Part shown: positions 33,916-42,822 of the stretch, piece after piece
How the letters are laid out: every line of letters begins with the position of its first letter
Position numbering within the stretch: the first letter of the stretch is position 1
DNA from: Pseudomonas baetica
GTDB lineage: Bacteria; Pseudomonadota; Gammaproteobacteria; Pseudomonadales; Pseudomonadaceae
Assembly: GCF_002813455.1 (NCBI RefSeq)
Contig: NZ_PHHE01000001.1
Coordinates: 1,364,001-1,428,000 of the forward strand
DNA: 64,000 nucleotides
Direction: 5' to 3'
Program-made: the position numbers and the translations under genes
Notes under the pieces: model-generated
Told to the model about the DNA's origin: nothing
The model's database searches: none
Seen by the model: the letters and a program-made list of their open reading frames with translations, nothing else

Positions 33916-34407
33916 TCAATCTGGCATCGAGCGAATAATGTCGGCCAGGTCATCCTTGGTTATTTCATTGGCTTTGATGGCGGCGGCGATGTCTTTTTTG
34001 GAAAGCGGGAAACGCTTGAAAATTTCTTTCAAATTGTCCGAATCAACATTGGCCACCCAGAGTGGATCAATAAAGGAACCGCCATACTCAGGTTTCATCG
34101 GTACTTCTTTGTGGGCAATAGCACCTTTATGGTTGAGATAAACCACATAGCGATCATGCCCTTCAGGAAAGCTTTTATCGTGATAGAGCATGGTCCCCAG
34201 AGGCAGGACATAGTAATTCTCGTCGCCATTCGGACCTTCGATCAGCAACGGTTCTTCAATTTTGATCATTTTCATGACATGACGGTTTGAAGCATCGCCA
34301 AGCATCAGAAAAGCCATAAAAATCGCACTGACCAATAGAACTGCCACCACCCACAGACTAAGTTGTCTGTTCGTAAAAATAATCCTTATCACTTTGCGCC
34401 TCGGCAT
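33916..34407 (-). CDS. Single-pass membrane protein of unknown function, low GC
   Basis: The product is about 163 residues. One transmembrane helix near residues 18-38 (LWVVAVLLVSAIFMAFLML) is followed by a soluble domain with IEEPLLIEGPNGDENYYVLP and a C-terminal helical part FKRFPLSKKDIAAAIKANEIT. No family is recognised. Its base composition is noticeably richer in A and T than in its neighbours, suggesting recent acquisition. The start is uncertain: a GTG at 34392 has a better-spaced GAGG, and an upstream ATG also exists. Confidence 0.6.
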   Translation of the reverse strand: MPRRKVIRIIFTNRQLSLWVVAVLLVSAIFMAFLMLGDASNRHVMKMIKIEEPLLIEGPNGDENYYVLPLGTMLYHDKSFPEGHDRYVVYLNHKGAIAHKEVPMKPEYGGSFIDPLWVANVDSDNLKEIFKRFPLSKKDIAAAIKANEITKDDLADIIRSMPD

Positions 34408-34528
34408 TCCCTTCGAGCATGGCCGGTAAATCAACGTGCATGAAAATTCTTGCGGCGTATTGATCAGGTCGACGCTCTGCGTGGAATGATCGACAACAGG
34501 TTATCCACGGAACTTGCGGATTGAAATA

Positions 34529-34566
34529 AAAAACGCGACCCCTGACGTTGGGGCGCGTTTTCTTGG
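34529..34566 (-). terminator. Terminator after the DUF6124 gene
   Basis: AACGCG-A-CCCC and GGGG-CGCGTT form a stem with one bulge, bounded by A- and T-runs, 34 bp past the DUF6124 stop on its strand. Confidence 0.75.
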
Positions 34567-34599
34567 CTTGTCTTGGGAAAACTGTGGTGAGGGCGTTGC

Positions 34600-34974
34600 C
34601 TAAGGTTGCAGTTCCACGTGATCGAGGGCCTGGTTGACGGCCAGTTCACCCAGCATCACGACTTGGGCGATGCCCAGAGCGGTTTTGCGATGGGAGGGCG
34701 GCAGGGTTGCGGCGAAGTTGTTGAGCATTTCGCTGGCCGAGCCGAGGGTTTCGCTGGCGTTGGCCAGCAGGGATTCGGTGTTGTACCTGGGGTTGGCGAA
34801 GTACATGGACTCCGGCTCGTTGGCACTGGACATGATGCCGGCAGTGGGATTGAGGTAGTAATCGAGGGCGCGGTCGGCGGCTTCGTGGAGTTTTTTGCTG
34901 TCGACTGAAGCGTAGGGGGATGTAGTGTCGGTGCTGGCTTCGGATTCTGGCGGGTTGGGTGTTGGTTTTTTCAT
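34600..34974 (-). CDS. DUF6124-family protein
   Basis: The 124-residue soluble protein has the recurring pseudomonad pattern: KPTPNPPESEA, SPYASVDSKKLHEAADRALDYYLNP, then a helical end with TALGIAQVVMLGELAVNQALDH. From memory this is DUF6124, a family of small, often multi-copy Pseudomonas proteins of unknown role. There is no signal peptide. It has an unusually long, structured upstream region (next entry) and its own terminator. Confidence 0.8.
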   Translation of the reverse strand: MKKPTPNPPESEASTDTTSPYASVDSKKLHEAADRALDYYLNPTAGIMSSANEPESMYFANPRYNTESLLANASETLGSASEMLNNFAATLPPSHRKTALGIAQVVMLGELAVNQALDHVELQP

Positions 34975-35135
34975 GGTGTTCTTCTCTCTCTAAGCTGTGG
35001 AGCTGACCCATTCGGCTTCCGGTCGAATGGGTGGCAGCTGTACGCAAGGCTGGAAACCCGGGGAGCAGAGAAACCCGGACGACCCGAAGGTCCCCCACGC
35101 ACAGCCGCCATAACAAAGTGCACACCAAAAAGGTG
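34975..35135 (-). ncRNA. Putative structured leader of the DUF6124 mRNA
   Basis: Read on the gene's strand, a long hairpin (GCTG, 2-nt bulge, ACCCATTCG, loop ACCGGAAGC, CGAATGGGT, CAGC) lies about 25 nt before the ATG. The loop shows GGA. Further upstream are GC-rich, partly repeated stretches (AAACCCGG twice). I remember similar leaders before related pseudomonad genes. It could be a regulatory RNA element or an RsmA/RsmE target; this is inference. Confidence 0.4.
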
Positions 35136-35412
35136 CGCAATCATACGTCATGAATGGCGCTTTTGCGTTCTGCAGTCCCACGGGGTTTCCAGTCCCGATC
35201 GCTGAATTGGCAGCGACGAGCACAGGCTAGAGACCTGACGTCCGACGGACAACCTGAAAACATTGTGGGAAGGTTCTGCAAATTCGAAACAACCTTTAAA
35301 CATCCCGAATTGAAATACGCAGGACGCTGCGGTGGGTTGCGATCTTTTGAGCTGGTTTTTTAACATCAAAATCAAAAGATCTCAGCCTGTGGCAGCGCCT
35401 ACAGAGGCGCGT
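35136..35412. other. Intergenic region with a decayed REP repeat
   Basis: No gene is supported here. At about 35337-35398 lies a degenerate pair of the TGCGATCTTTTGATC-type arms. The rest, including AT-rich stretches near 35260-35310 that could hold a promoter for the leader, shows nothing firm. Confidence 0.5.
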
Positions 35413-36531
35413 TTAACGGGCGCCGGGCCAGCCGGCCTTGTCTAGGGCGGCGAGCAAGGTGGCGGCATCCAGCCCTGGCACCGAATGCCCGTTGCCATCG
35501 GTGCTTTCGCTGGCGAGCAGGGCGTTGATGATGGCTTCTTCAACCGCTTCGGTCGCCGCCAAAAACAACTCGCTGATGTGGTCGTTGTTGACCATGCGCA
35601 AACCATCACAGGTCGGCGCACCTTTGCCTTCGTAGGCGGCGGGCGGGACGTGAGCGTTGCCGGTGGCGAAAGCGATGAAGATGTCGCCGCTGTGGTCTTC
35701 GTTGCCACCGCCGGTGCGTGCCAGACCAAGGCTGGCACGCTGCGCCAGGCGTGTGCATTGATGGGGCAGTAACGGCGCGTCGGTGGCCAGGCAGACCACA
35801 ATCGAACCCATGCCCGGATGCGGCAGCGAGGCCCGGAGAAACGGCGAATCGACCTGCTCCATATAGCGCCCGACCGGGTAGCCATCGACGCGCAATTCAC
35901 TGCGAATGCCGTGGTTGGCCTGGACGATCGCGCCCACCGTCCAGCCGCCCTGAGCGCTGCTCAATTGGCGCGATGCGGTGCCGATGCCACCCTTGAATTC
36001 ATGGCAGATCATGCCGCTGCCACCGCCCACGGCACCTTCCTGTACAGGCCCGTCGACGGCGTTGTGCAGGGCTTCAGCGACATGCTCGGGCTGGACGTGG
36101 AAACCGTTGATGTCGTTGATCAGGCCGTCATAGGTTTCCAAGACCACCGGCATGTTCCAGTAGAGACGGCCGTCGTCCGGTTGTCGCTGGCGATCGAGGG
36201 CGATCAGCGCATCACGCACCACGCCGAGGCTGTGGGTGTTGGTGAAGGCAATCGGGCTGGTCAGCAACCCGGCCTCGCGAATCCACTCAAGTCCTGTGGC
36301 ATCGCCATTGCCGTTGAGTACATGCACCCCGGCGAAACACGGTTGCTGGTTGGTCGAGCCCAAGCGCGGTTCGATCAGCGTGACGCCGGTGCAGATGTCA
36401 CGACCGGCGCTGCTGCGACCGCGCACGTTGCTGTGGCCGACGCGCACGCCGGGCACATCGGTGATGGCGTTGAGCGGGCCGGGGGTGAGTTGGCCGATGC
36501 GGATGTTGAGGTCACGGGCACGTGGTTTCAT
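35413..36531 (-). CDS. P1-family peptidase (DmpA/BapA-like aminopeptidase)
   Basis: The 372-residue protein matches the DmpA family: ITDVPGVRVGHSNV at the start, EGAVGGGSGMICHEFKGG in the middle, and MGSIVVCLATDAPLLPHQ, where Ser243 after Gly242 is the likely autocleavage nucleophile. LGLARTGGGNEDHSGDIF follows. These enzymes self-cleave into two chains and remove N-terminal D-, L- or beta-amino acids. No signal peptide is seen. It stands alone, flanked by repeats. Confidence 0.9.
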   Translation of the reverse strand: MKPRARDLNIRIGQLTPGPLNAITDVPGVRVGHSNVRGRSSAGRDICTGVTLIEPRLGSTNQQPCFAGVHVLNGNGDATGLEWIREAGLLTSPIAFTNTHSLGVVRDALIALDRQRQPDDGRLYWNMPVVLETYDGLINDINGFHVQPEHVAEALHNAVDGPVQEGAVGGGSGMICHEFKGGIGTASRQLSSAQGGWTVGAIVQANHGIRSELRVDGYPVGRYMEQVDSPFLRASLPHPGMGSIVVCLATDAPLLPHQCTRLAQRASLGLARTGGGNEDHSGDIFIAFATGNAHVPPAAYEGKGAPTCDGLRMVNNDHISELFLAATEAVEEAIINALLASESTDGNGHSVPGLDAATLLAALDKAGWPGAR

Positions 36532-36574
36532 GGGTTTCTGTCTCTCTAAAAAATGCAGGGTTGTTCACCGCCTC

Positions 36575-36663
36575 TGTGGGAGCGAGCCTGCTCGCGAAGG
36601 CGTCGGCACTTTCAATACATTCAGTGCCTGATCCACCGCTATCGCGAGCAGGCTCGCTCCCAC
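36575..36663. repeat. Inverted pair of REP sequences
   Basis: TGTGGGAGCGAGCCTGCTCG and its inverted partner CGAGCAGGCTCGCTCCCAC are separated by about 45 bp between two same-strand genes. Confidence 0.9.
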
Positions 36664-36690
36664 CGGGATTTGTGAAATGTTCAAAAGGGT

Positions 36691-37794
36691 TTACTGGCCG
36701 TTCTTGACCTTGCTCCACACCCGCGTACGCACGCGCTCGATGGCTTTGGGCAGCGGCTCAAGGGTGTAAAGGGTTGCCATGGCAGCGGCAGACGGATAAA
36801 CCGCCGGGTTGTCGCGTGTGGCTGCAGCCACCAGCGGCGTGGCCGCGCGATTGCCGTTCGGGTACGACAGGTGATCACTGACCGGCGCAATCACCTCCGG
36901 GCGCAGCAGGTAATCGATAAAGGCCAGGCCTTGCGTCCGGTTTGGCGCGTCCTTGAGCAGCACCAGCGTGTCGAACCACACCGGCGCGCCTTCCTTGGGC
37001 AGGCTGTAGGCGATCTTCACGCCGTTGCCGGCCTGCTCGGCATTGGTCTTGGCTTCGAGCATCGCCCCCGACCAGCCAGCGGCCACGCAGATGTTGCCGT
37101 TGGACAGGTCGCTGATGAATTTCGACGAGTTGAAGTAGGCAATGTGCGGGCGCAGTTTGAGCAGCAGCGCCTCGGCTTTTTTATAGTCTTCGGGATTCGT
37201 GCTGTTGGGCGGCAACCCCAGATAATGCAGGGCCACCGGGAGCATTTCCGACGGCGAATCGAGCATCGCCACGCCACACTGCCCAAGCTTGGCTAGGTTG
37301 TTTTCGTTGAACACCAGATCCCACGAATCCACCGGCGCCTTGTCGCCCAGTGCGGCGCGCACTTTATCGACGTTGTAGCCGATGCCGTTGGTACCCCACA
37401 GGTACGGCACCGCGTATTGATTGCCCGGATCGTTGTTGGCCAGTCTGGCCAGCAGCTCATTGTCGAGGTTCTTCCATCCCGGCAGTTGATCGCGCGGCAA
37501 CGGGGCGAGGGCGCCGGCCTTGATCAGCGTCGGCAGGCTGAAGTTGCTCGCCACCACCACGTCATACCCGCTGCGGCTGGTCATCAATTTGCCTTCCAGC
37601 ACCTCGGCACTGTCGAAGGTGTCGTACACCGGTTGAATGCCGCTGTCGCGCTGGAAATCGTGCAGCGTGTTCGGGCCGATGTAGTCGTACCAGTTGTAGA
37701 CATGCACGCTTGGCGCATCGGCGGCGTTAGCGGCTGTTACCGCGCCAAGACAGGCGAGCAGGCCCAAGTTGATATAGCCACGATGACGAAGCAT
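36691..37794 (-). CDS. Polyamine-type ABC transporter substrate-binding protein (PotF/SpuD-like)
   Basis: The 367-residue precursor has a signal peptide ending near TAANA. The mature start VHVYNWYDYIGPNTLHDF and EVLEGKLMTSRSGYDVV are hallmarks of PotF/SpuD proteins, as is CVAAGWSGAML. They bind putrescine or spermidine in the periplasm. No membrane or ATPase component lies beside it, so it is an orphan binding protein. The divergent LuxR-type regulator is its probable controller. Confidence 0.9.
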   Translation of the reverse strand: MLRHRGYINLGLLACLGAVTAANAADAPSVHVYNWYDYIGPNTLHDFQRDSGIQPVYDTFDSAEVLEGKLMTSRSGYDVVVASNFSLPTLIKAGALAPLPRDQLPGWKNLDNELLARLANNDPGNQYAVPYLWGTNGIGYNVDKVRAALGDKAPVDSWDLVFNENNLAKLGQCGVAMLDSPSEMLPVALHYLGLPPNSTNPEDYKKAEALLLKLRPHIAYFNSSKFISDLSNGNICVAAGWSGAMLEAKTNAEQAGNGVKIAYSLPKEGAPVWFDTLVLLKDAPNRTQGLAFIDYLLRPEVIAPVSDHLSYPNGNRAATPLVAAATRDNPAVYPSAAAMATLYTLEPLPKAIERVRTRVWSKVKNGQ

Positions 37795-37866
37795 GATGCG
37801 GCACTCCTGGCCTGTGCAGGCCGGTGATGAACAGGAGTGGTCAGCCTATCGGCCGGACCTCGCCTG

Positions 37867-37885
37867 ACCCATTCCCATCATGGGT
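37867..37885. promoter_or_regulatory. Inverted repeat between the binding-protein gene and the LuxR gene
   Basis: ACCCAT, 7 nt, ATGGGT forms a symmetric site 20 bp upstream of the GTG of the LuxR gene, in the 110-bp divergent gap. It may be an autoregulatory operator. Confidence 0.4.
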
Positions 37886-37904
37886 TACTCAAAAGGGGTA
37901 GTGC

Positions 37905-38678
37905 GTGGACGCGTTGTTGCAGGAGTTGCCGGTGCATCAAAGCCTGGCACGGGTGTTTGCCGGTGTCGGGCAGGACGGTTTCTGGCGCGCGCTGGTGGAC
38001 ACCTTGCGCTTGCTGGTGCCGTTGGACAATGCGCTGGTGGCGCTGATGAAAGCCGGTCAGGCGCCACAATTGCTGATCGACTTCGACAGCAAGGGCCGCG
38101 TTGACGAGCAGCAAGAACTGGCCAGTTACAGCGCCGGGATGTACCTGCTCGATCCGTTTTATCAAGCTGCCACCACCGGCATAACCGATGGTTTGCACAG
38201 CCTGGCCTCGGTGGCGCCGGACCAGTTTCTGCACAGCGAGTATTACCTGAGCTACTTTCGTTCGGTGGTGGGCGAGGACGAGTTGCAGTTCATGATCAAT
38301 GTCGAGGGCGGCGTGCTCGGCTTGTCACTGGGGCGGGCGACGACGTTTGATCTGGTGGAGCAGGGCAGGCTGTTGTGCGTGCGCGATTGGGTGCTGGCGG
38401 CCATGCGCCGGCATGTGCAGTTGTTGCCGCCGCAGGGGGCGGTGGCTGAGGTGGTGGTCGGCGATCTGGCGACGTTGCTTGATCGGTTTGATGCGCGGTT
38501 GACAGAGCGCGAAGTCGAAACGGCGCGGCTGATTCTGCAAGGCTTTTCCAGCAAGGCGATGGCCCAGCAGATGGGCATTTCGCCGGAGACCGTCAAAGTC
38601 CATCGGCGCAATCTTTACCACAAACTCAGTGTCACCGGGCATGGCGAACTGTTTGCGCTGTTGCTGCGCCCTCACTAA
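37905..38678 (+). CDS. LuxR-type transcriptional regulator
   Basis: The 257-residue protein ends in a LuxR helix-turn-helix: LTEREVETARLILQGFSSK, AMAQQMGISPETVKVHRRNL, about residues 196-245. The N-terminal 180 residues have no receiver or acyl-homoserine-lactone motif that I can identify. The start is a GTG with AAGGGG 6-7 nt upstream. Since it is divergent from the polyamine-type binding protein gene, control of that gene is likely. Confidence 0.88.
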   Translation: MDALLQELPVHQSLARVFAGVGQDGFWRALVDTLRLLVPLDNALVALMKAGQAPQLLIDFDSKGRVDEQQELASYSAGMYLLDPFYQAATTGITDGLHSLASVAPDQFLHSEYYLSYFRSVVGEDELQFMINVEGGVLGLSLGRATTFDLVEQGRLLCVRDWVLAAMRRHVQLLPPQGAVAEVVVGDLATLLDRFDARLTEREVETARLILQGFSSKAMAQQMGISPETVKVHRRNLYHKLSVTGHGELFALLLRPH

Positions 38679-38702
38679 AGATCATCGGGCGTGCACATAA
38701 AC

Positions 38703-38792
38703 CTGTGGGAGCGAGCCTGCTCGCGAATACGGTAGATCAGGCAACATCACTGGCGACTGACAGACCGCTTTCGCGAGCAGGCTCGCTCCCAC
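38703..38792. repeat. Inverted pair of REP sequences
   Basis: CTGTGGGAGCGAGCCTGCTC and its inverted partner lie between convergent genes, with about 45 bp between the arms. Confidence 0.9.
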
Positions 38793-38808
38793 GATGGAGT
38801 TTGTAGTG

Positions 38809-39750
38809 TCAGGTGGTGCGTTGGAAGACCAGGGCCTTGAGGCCGCTTTCAGGGTCAATATCCGGGAACTCTGGCGGATTCTCGAGGCGCTGCTCAAAGC
38901 GCAGACTCGGCGCCTCCTGCGTCACGCCGTCAATCAAAAAGTCCGAGCCGAACGCCGGATCATTCATGCACGCCAGCACCACACCCTCAGCCGTCAGTAA
39001 CTCCGGCAAGCGGCGTAGCACCCGCTGGTAATCCTTGGTCAGCAGAAAACTGCCTTTCTGGAATGACGGCGGGTCGATGATCACCAGATCATACGGGCCG
39101 CTATTGATTACCTTGCCCCATGACTTGAACAGGTCGTGGCCGAGGAAACTGACTTTGCTCAGGTCATGCCCGTTCAACCGATGGTTGTCGCGGCCACGGC
39201 TCAGTGCCGCGCGGGACATGTCCAGGTTGACCACATGGCTGGCACCGCCCTCGATGGCCGCCACGGAAAAGCCGCAGGTGTAGGCGAACAGGTTCAGCAC
39301 GCGTTTGCCGTTAGCCTGTTCGCGCACCCAGTTACGCCCGTAACGCATGTCGAGAAACAGCCCGGTGTTCTGCTTGCGGCCCAGATCGACGCGGTATTGC
39401 AAGCCGCCTTCGACGATGGTCATCTCGTCGATCTCGTCGCCCAGCAGCCATTCGGCAGTGCTTTGCGGCAGGTAACGATGCTGGATCAACAGGGTATGCG
39501 CGTCGGACTGCTGCCACTGCGCCGACCCGCTGATGTCCAGTAACAAGCGCTTGAGGTCTTCCAGCTGTTCAGGGGCTGGCTCCTTGAACAGCGACACCAG
39601 CACCACGCCTTGCAACCAGTCCACCGTCAGTTGTTCCAGCCCCGGCCAGCAGCGCCCGCGGCCATGGAACAGGCGGCGGGTTTCGCTCGGTGCCGCCGCG
39701 AGCGCAGGCAACAAATGGGCGTGGAGAGTGGCGAGGGCTTCAGGGTTCAT
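38809..39750 (-). CDS. RlmI/RlmK-like SAM-dependent methyltransferase
   Basis: The 313-residue protein has the RlmI-type core: GLFLDMRYGRNWV, VLNLFAYTCGFSVAAIEGGA (SAM-binding), and the catalytic loop DPPSFQKGSF near residue 228. These enzymes methylate cytosine in 23S rRNA or related RNA. It lacks the N-terminal PUA domain of full-length RlmI (about 400 residues), so it is the shorter pseudomonad form and its target is uncertain. Confidence 0.85.
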   Translation of the reverse strand: MNPEALATLHAHLLPALAAAPSETRRLFHGRGRCWPGLEQLTVDWLQGVVLVSLFKEPAPEQLEDLKRLLLDISGSAQWQQSDAHTLLIQHRYLPQSTAEWLLGDEIDEMTIVEGGLQYRVDLGRKQNTGLFLDMRYGRNWVREQANGKRVLNLFAYTCGFSVAAIEGGASHVVNLDMSRAALSRGRDNHRLNGHDLSKVSFLGHDLFKSWGKVINSGPYDLVIIDPPSFQKGSFLLTKDYQRVLRRLPELLTAEGVVLACMNDPAFGSDFLIDGVTQEAPSLRFEQRLENPPEFPDIDPESGLKALVFQRTT

Positions 39751-39949
39751 CGGTCACGGTCGGCAAGCAAAAGGGCCGGCATTTTAACCACAATTACCCC
39801 GTTACGAACGCTTGTCGCGAACGGACTATTACGACGTTTGAGAAAAGACCTGTATCAAAAATGAATTTCTGCAAAGCGCGCTGCTCATACCAGATAAGCA
39901 GCGGATTCAAGCCGCTAAATCGTTAATGCAATTCAGGGAGTGCAGTTTC

Positions 39950-40363
39950 ATGTGCCCAACATCGACGGCGAGCGCGCACCTTCCTGACGGATTGATTCTG
40001 GTAGTTGAAGACGATCCGTTGATTCTGGAGTTTCTCTGCGAAATTCTTCAGGAGGAAGGTTTCAAGGTCGAGCCGCAAACCAGCGCCGACGCCGCATCAA
40101 TCTATCTGGAAAAGCACGCGCAGCAAGTGGCGCTGTTGCTGACCGACATCACCATGCCCGGCACCCTCAATGGCGCCGACCTGGCTAACCTGGTCGGCGA
40201 CCGCTGGCCGGACAAACCGGTGATGGTCATGTCCGGTTATGAAACGCCGGAAACCTCCGGGGTCAAGCACCCCGTGGCGTTTATCAAAAAGCCCTGGGCG
40301 ATCGGTCAGTTGCTCGACTGTGTAGACAGCGCGTTCAAGTCCAAGGCACCGCGCCTGCACTGA
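39950..40363 (+). CDS. Single-domain response regulator (receiver only)
   Basis: The 137-residue protein is one REC domain. The acidic pocket is VVEDDP (20-22), the phosphoacceptor Asp66 is in LLLTDITMP, the switch residue is Ser95 in VMSGYE, and Lys114 is in FIKKPW. There is no output domain. It resembles lone receivers that act with hybrid kinases. The ATG at 39950 is preferred because GGGAG lies 9 nt upstream; an in-frame ATG at 39926 has no ribosome site. No kinase is nearby. Confidence 0.88.
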   Translation: MCPTSTASAHLPDGLILVVEDDPLILEFLCEILQEEGFKVEPQTSADAASIYLEKHAQQVALLLTDITMPGTLNGADLANLVGDRWPDKPVMVMSGYETPETSGVKHPVAFIKKPWAIGQLLDCVDSAFKSKAPRLH

Positions 40364-40441
40364 GACACTGGGTTGAAGCGCCGGGCAAATGCTACATTGC
40401 CCGGCCAATCTGCCCGGCCCCTTGCCAGAGGATGTGACCTT

Positions 40442-41110
40442 TTGTCTGCTCACGATAAAGTCTTCGACCGCGCGTTCGGCGCGTTCCTGTTCGACATGGA
40501 CGGCACCGTCCTCAACTCCATCGCCGCCGCCGAGCGGATCTGGTCAGCCTGGGCCGTGCGCCACGGCGTTGACGTAGCGACGTTTCTGCCGAGCATTCAT
40601 GGTGCGCGGGCGATCGATACGATCAATCGCCTGAATTTGCCCGGCGTTGATGCCGAGGCACAAGCGGCCTTCATCACCGAAGCGGAAATCGAAGACGTTG
40701 AAGGCATCGTCGAAATTCCCGGTGCTGCCGCGTTTCTCAACAGCCTGCCTGCTGATCGCTGGGCGATGGTGACATCGGCACCACGGGATCTGGCGTTGCG
40801 GCGCATGGCGGCGGCGGGAGTATCGGCACCGGCGGTGATGATTACCGCTGAGGACGTAACGGCCGGCAAACCCGACCCGGCCGGCTACCGGCTCGCGGCC
40901 AGACGCCTCGGTGTGGCGCCCGCCGACTGCCTGATCTTCGAAGACGCCAGCGTCGGTATCCAGGCTGCCGAAGCCGCAGGCGCCGCGTTGCTGATTGTCA
41001 CCACTACGCATCAACATCCGCTCGACACCCCACACGCGACGCTGGCCAGCTATGACGGACTTGGCGTGCGTGTCGACGGCGAAGGGCAACTGCATCTGCA
41101 CGCTGATTGA
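40442..41110 (+). CDS. HAD-family phosphatase (sugar-phosphatase/YfbT-like)
   Basis: The 222-residue protein has the HAD motifs DMDGT (near residues 18-22), a Thr/Ser-bearing VTSAP, the Lys region ITAEDVTAGKPDP, and FEDASVGIQAA. Such enzymes dephosphorylate sugar phosphates or related small molecules in the cytoplasm. No ATG fits: a TTG at 40442 with GAGGAT about 9 nt upstream is the best start, though the frame is open back to 40373. It is close behind the receiver gene, on the same strand. Confidence 0.82.
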   Translation: MSAHDKVFDRAFGAFLFDMDGTVLNSIAAAERIWSAWAVRHGVDVATFLPSIHGARAIDTINRLNLPGVDAEAQAAFITEAEIEDVEGIVEIPGAAAFLNSLPADRWAMVTSAPRDLALRRMAAAGVSAPAVMITAEDVTAGKPDPAGYRLAARRLGVAPADCLIFEDASVGIQAAEAAGAALLIVTTTHQHPLDTPHATLASYDGLGVRVDGEGQLHLHAD

Positions 41111-41249
41111 TACCGCAGCATTGCTGCGCGAACCGTTGGCTCGCGCAGGTTGTTCGGTATCGCCGCGCACGATGTCGCATCCGGTATAGAGCCTTGTGTC
41201 GATGTCAGGTACGGTTTCAGTACCCCTGACGCGAAACAAGGATCGATTC

Positions 41250-42482
41250 ATGACGTGCTCATTTTCCCGCTCCCTGCTGGCCGCGAGCCTCGGCCTGACA
41301 CTCGCTTTCGGCGCCGCCACGGCTTTCGCCGAACCGCACAAACAAGTACTCGCCGACGCCGAACAGTACCAGCCCGAAGCACTGAAGCTGCTGGAGCGGC
41401 TGGTCAATATCGACTCCGGCTCCGGCTATGAACCGGGGCTCAAACAAGTCAGCGACATCGCGATCGATGAGCTGAAAAAACTCGGCGCGACGATCGAGCG
41501 GGTACCCAACACGCCGGAAAAATCCAACCACGTACTGGCCACGCTCAAAGGCACCGGCAAGGCAAAAATCCTCCTGATGGCGCACATGGACACTGTGTTC
41601 AAGGAGGGTTCGGCGGCCGAGCGGCCGTTCCACATCAAGGACGGTCGCGCCTACGGGCCTGGCGTGATGGACGACAAGGGCGGCATCGTTGCCGGCATCT
41701 ATGCGCTGAAAGTCCTGAAAAACCTCAACTTCAAGGACTACGCGCAAATCACCTTCCTGCTCGACGCCAGCGAAGAAACCGGCTCTGACGTCGCCACCGA
41801 CCTGATCAAGAAAACCGCGAAACGGCACGACGTGACCCTCAATCTGGAACCGGGTCGTCCGGCCGACGGCCTGGTGGTGTGGCGCAAGGGCAGCGCCACG
41901 GCGTTGGTTGAGGTCAAAGGCAAAGCTGCGCATGCCGGTGTCGCTCCGCAATTGGGGCGCAACGCGGCGATGGAGGCGGCGCACCAGATTCTGCAACTGG
42001 GCAAACTGGGTGATGAGGCGAAGAAAACCACCATCAACTTCACCGTGCTCAATGCCGGCGATCGCACCAATGTGATTCCCGATCAGGCCACGGCCAAGGC
42101 TGACGTACGCGCGGCGGTGCCGGAGGAGTTCGACCGGATCGAGAAGGATCTGGCGCGGGTGTCTCAGGACAAGCTGATCCCCGAGACTGAAGTGAAGACC
42201 ACCTTGCAACGCGGTTTGCCGCCGATGCCACAAACGGCCGAGTCCGATCGCCTGATGGCCATGGCTCAGGGGATTTACGGCGAAATCGGCCGCAAATTGA
42301 CCGAGGAGGGCAGCGGTGGCGCGGCGGATGCGAGTTTGTCGGCCGGGGTTGGCACGCCGACGCTGGATGGCTTCGGGATTGTCGGCGGCAATATTCATAC
42401 GCCGGAAGAGTACGCGGAGGTGGCGAGCGTGGCGCCGCGGATTTATCTGTTGTCGCGGATGATTATGGAGTTGGCCAAGTAG
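41250..42482 (+). CDS. Secreted M20-family metallopeptidase (glutamate carboxypeptidase G2-like)
   Basis: The 410-residue precursor has a signal peptide ending ATAFA. M20 motifs follow: LLMAHMDTVF (first metal His and Asp), GPGVMDDKGG (bridging Asp), ASEETGS (catalytic Glu pair) and GGNIHTPEEY near the end (His). Similar enzymes (carboxypeptidase G2) remove C-terminal glutamate from folate or peptides in the periplasm. The ATG at 41250 has AAGGAT upstream. Confidence 0.9.
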   Translation: MTCSFSRSLLAASLGLTLAFGAATAFAEPHKQVLADAEQYQPEALKLLERLVNIDSGSGYEPGLKQVSDIAIDELKKLGATIERVPNTPEKSNHVLATLKGTGKAKILLMAHMDTVFKEGSAAERPFHIKDGRAYGPGVMDDKGGIVAGIYALKVLKNLNFKDYAQITFLLDASEETGSDVATDLIKKTAKRHDVTLNLEPGRPADGLVVWRKGSATALVEVKGKAAHAGVAPQLGRNAAMEAAHQILQLGKLGDEAKKTTINFTVLNAGDRTNVIPDQATAKADVRAAVPEEFDRIEKDLARVSQDKLIPETEVKTTLQRGLPPMPQTAESDRLMAMAQGIYGEIGRKLTEEGSGGAADASLSAGVGTPTLDGFGIVGGNIHTPEEYAEVASVAPRIYLLSRMIMELAK

Positions 42483-42501
42483 ACGATCAGGCCGGGTCCG
42501 T

Positions 42502-42612
42502 GATCGTTCCCACGCTCTGCGTGGGAATGCCTCAAGGGACGCTCCGCGTTCGGCTTTGTGTGGGACGCAGAGCGTCCCGGGCTGCATTCCTACGCAGAGC
42601 GTGGGAACGATC
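42502..42612. repeat. Palindromic repeat of the GATCGTTCCCACGC family
   Basis: Outer arms GATCGTTCCCACGCTCTGCG and CGCAGAGCGTGGGAACGATC enclose an inner pair GGACGCTCCGCG / GACGCAGAGCGTCC. This is a different repeat class from the GCGAGCCTGCTCGC type and lies just after the M20 peptidase gene. Confidence 0.88.
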
Positions 42613-42720
42613 ATTATGTGTAAAGGATGTACCGGTCTCTACAGTGAGGGTTTTTTGTGGGAAAAGTGGAAGTCGCGGGCATCGTACAAAAAATACCGAA
42701 AAATCTGACAGAAGCCCTCG

Positions 42721-42749
42721 TTGCGCCCTTTGAGCGCGGCTCTTATAGT
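42721..42749 (+). promoter_or_regulatory. Probable sigma-70 promoter of the small gene at 42823
   Basis: TTGCGC and TATAGT are 17 bp apart, and the -10 box ends 73 bp before the ATG. Confidence 0.4.
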
Positions 42750-42822
42750 TTCGGCTCGCAGAAAGCTCTGCGACGATCTTGGCCGGTCGAATACAGAACC
42801 TGACTTTTCTGGAGTGAACTCT

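Noticed and set aside
34990..35223. Cysteine-rich small protein upstream of DUF6124
   Set aside because: The start lacks a ribosome site and the region is better explained as structured leader RNA.
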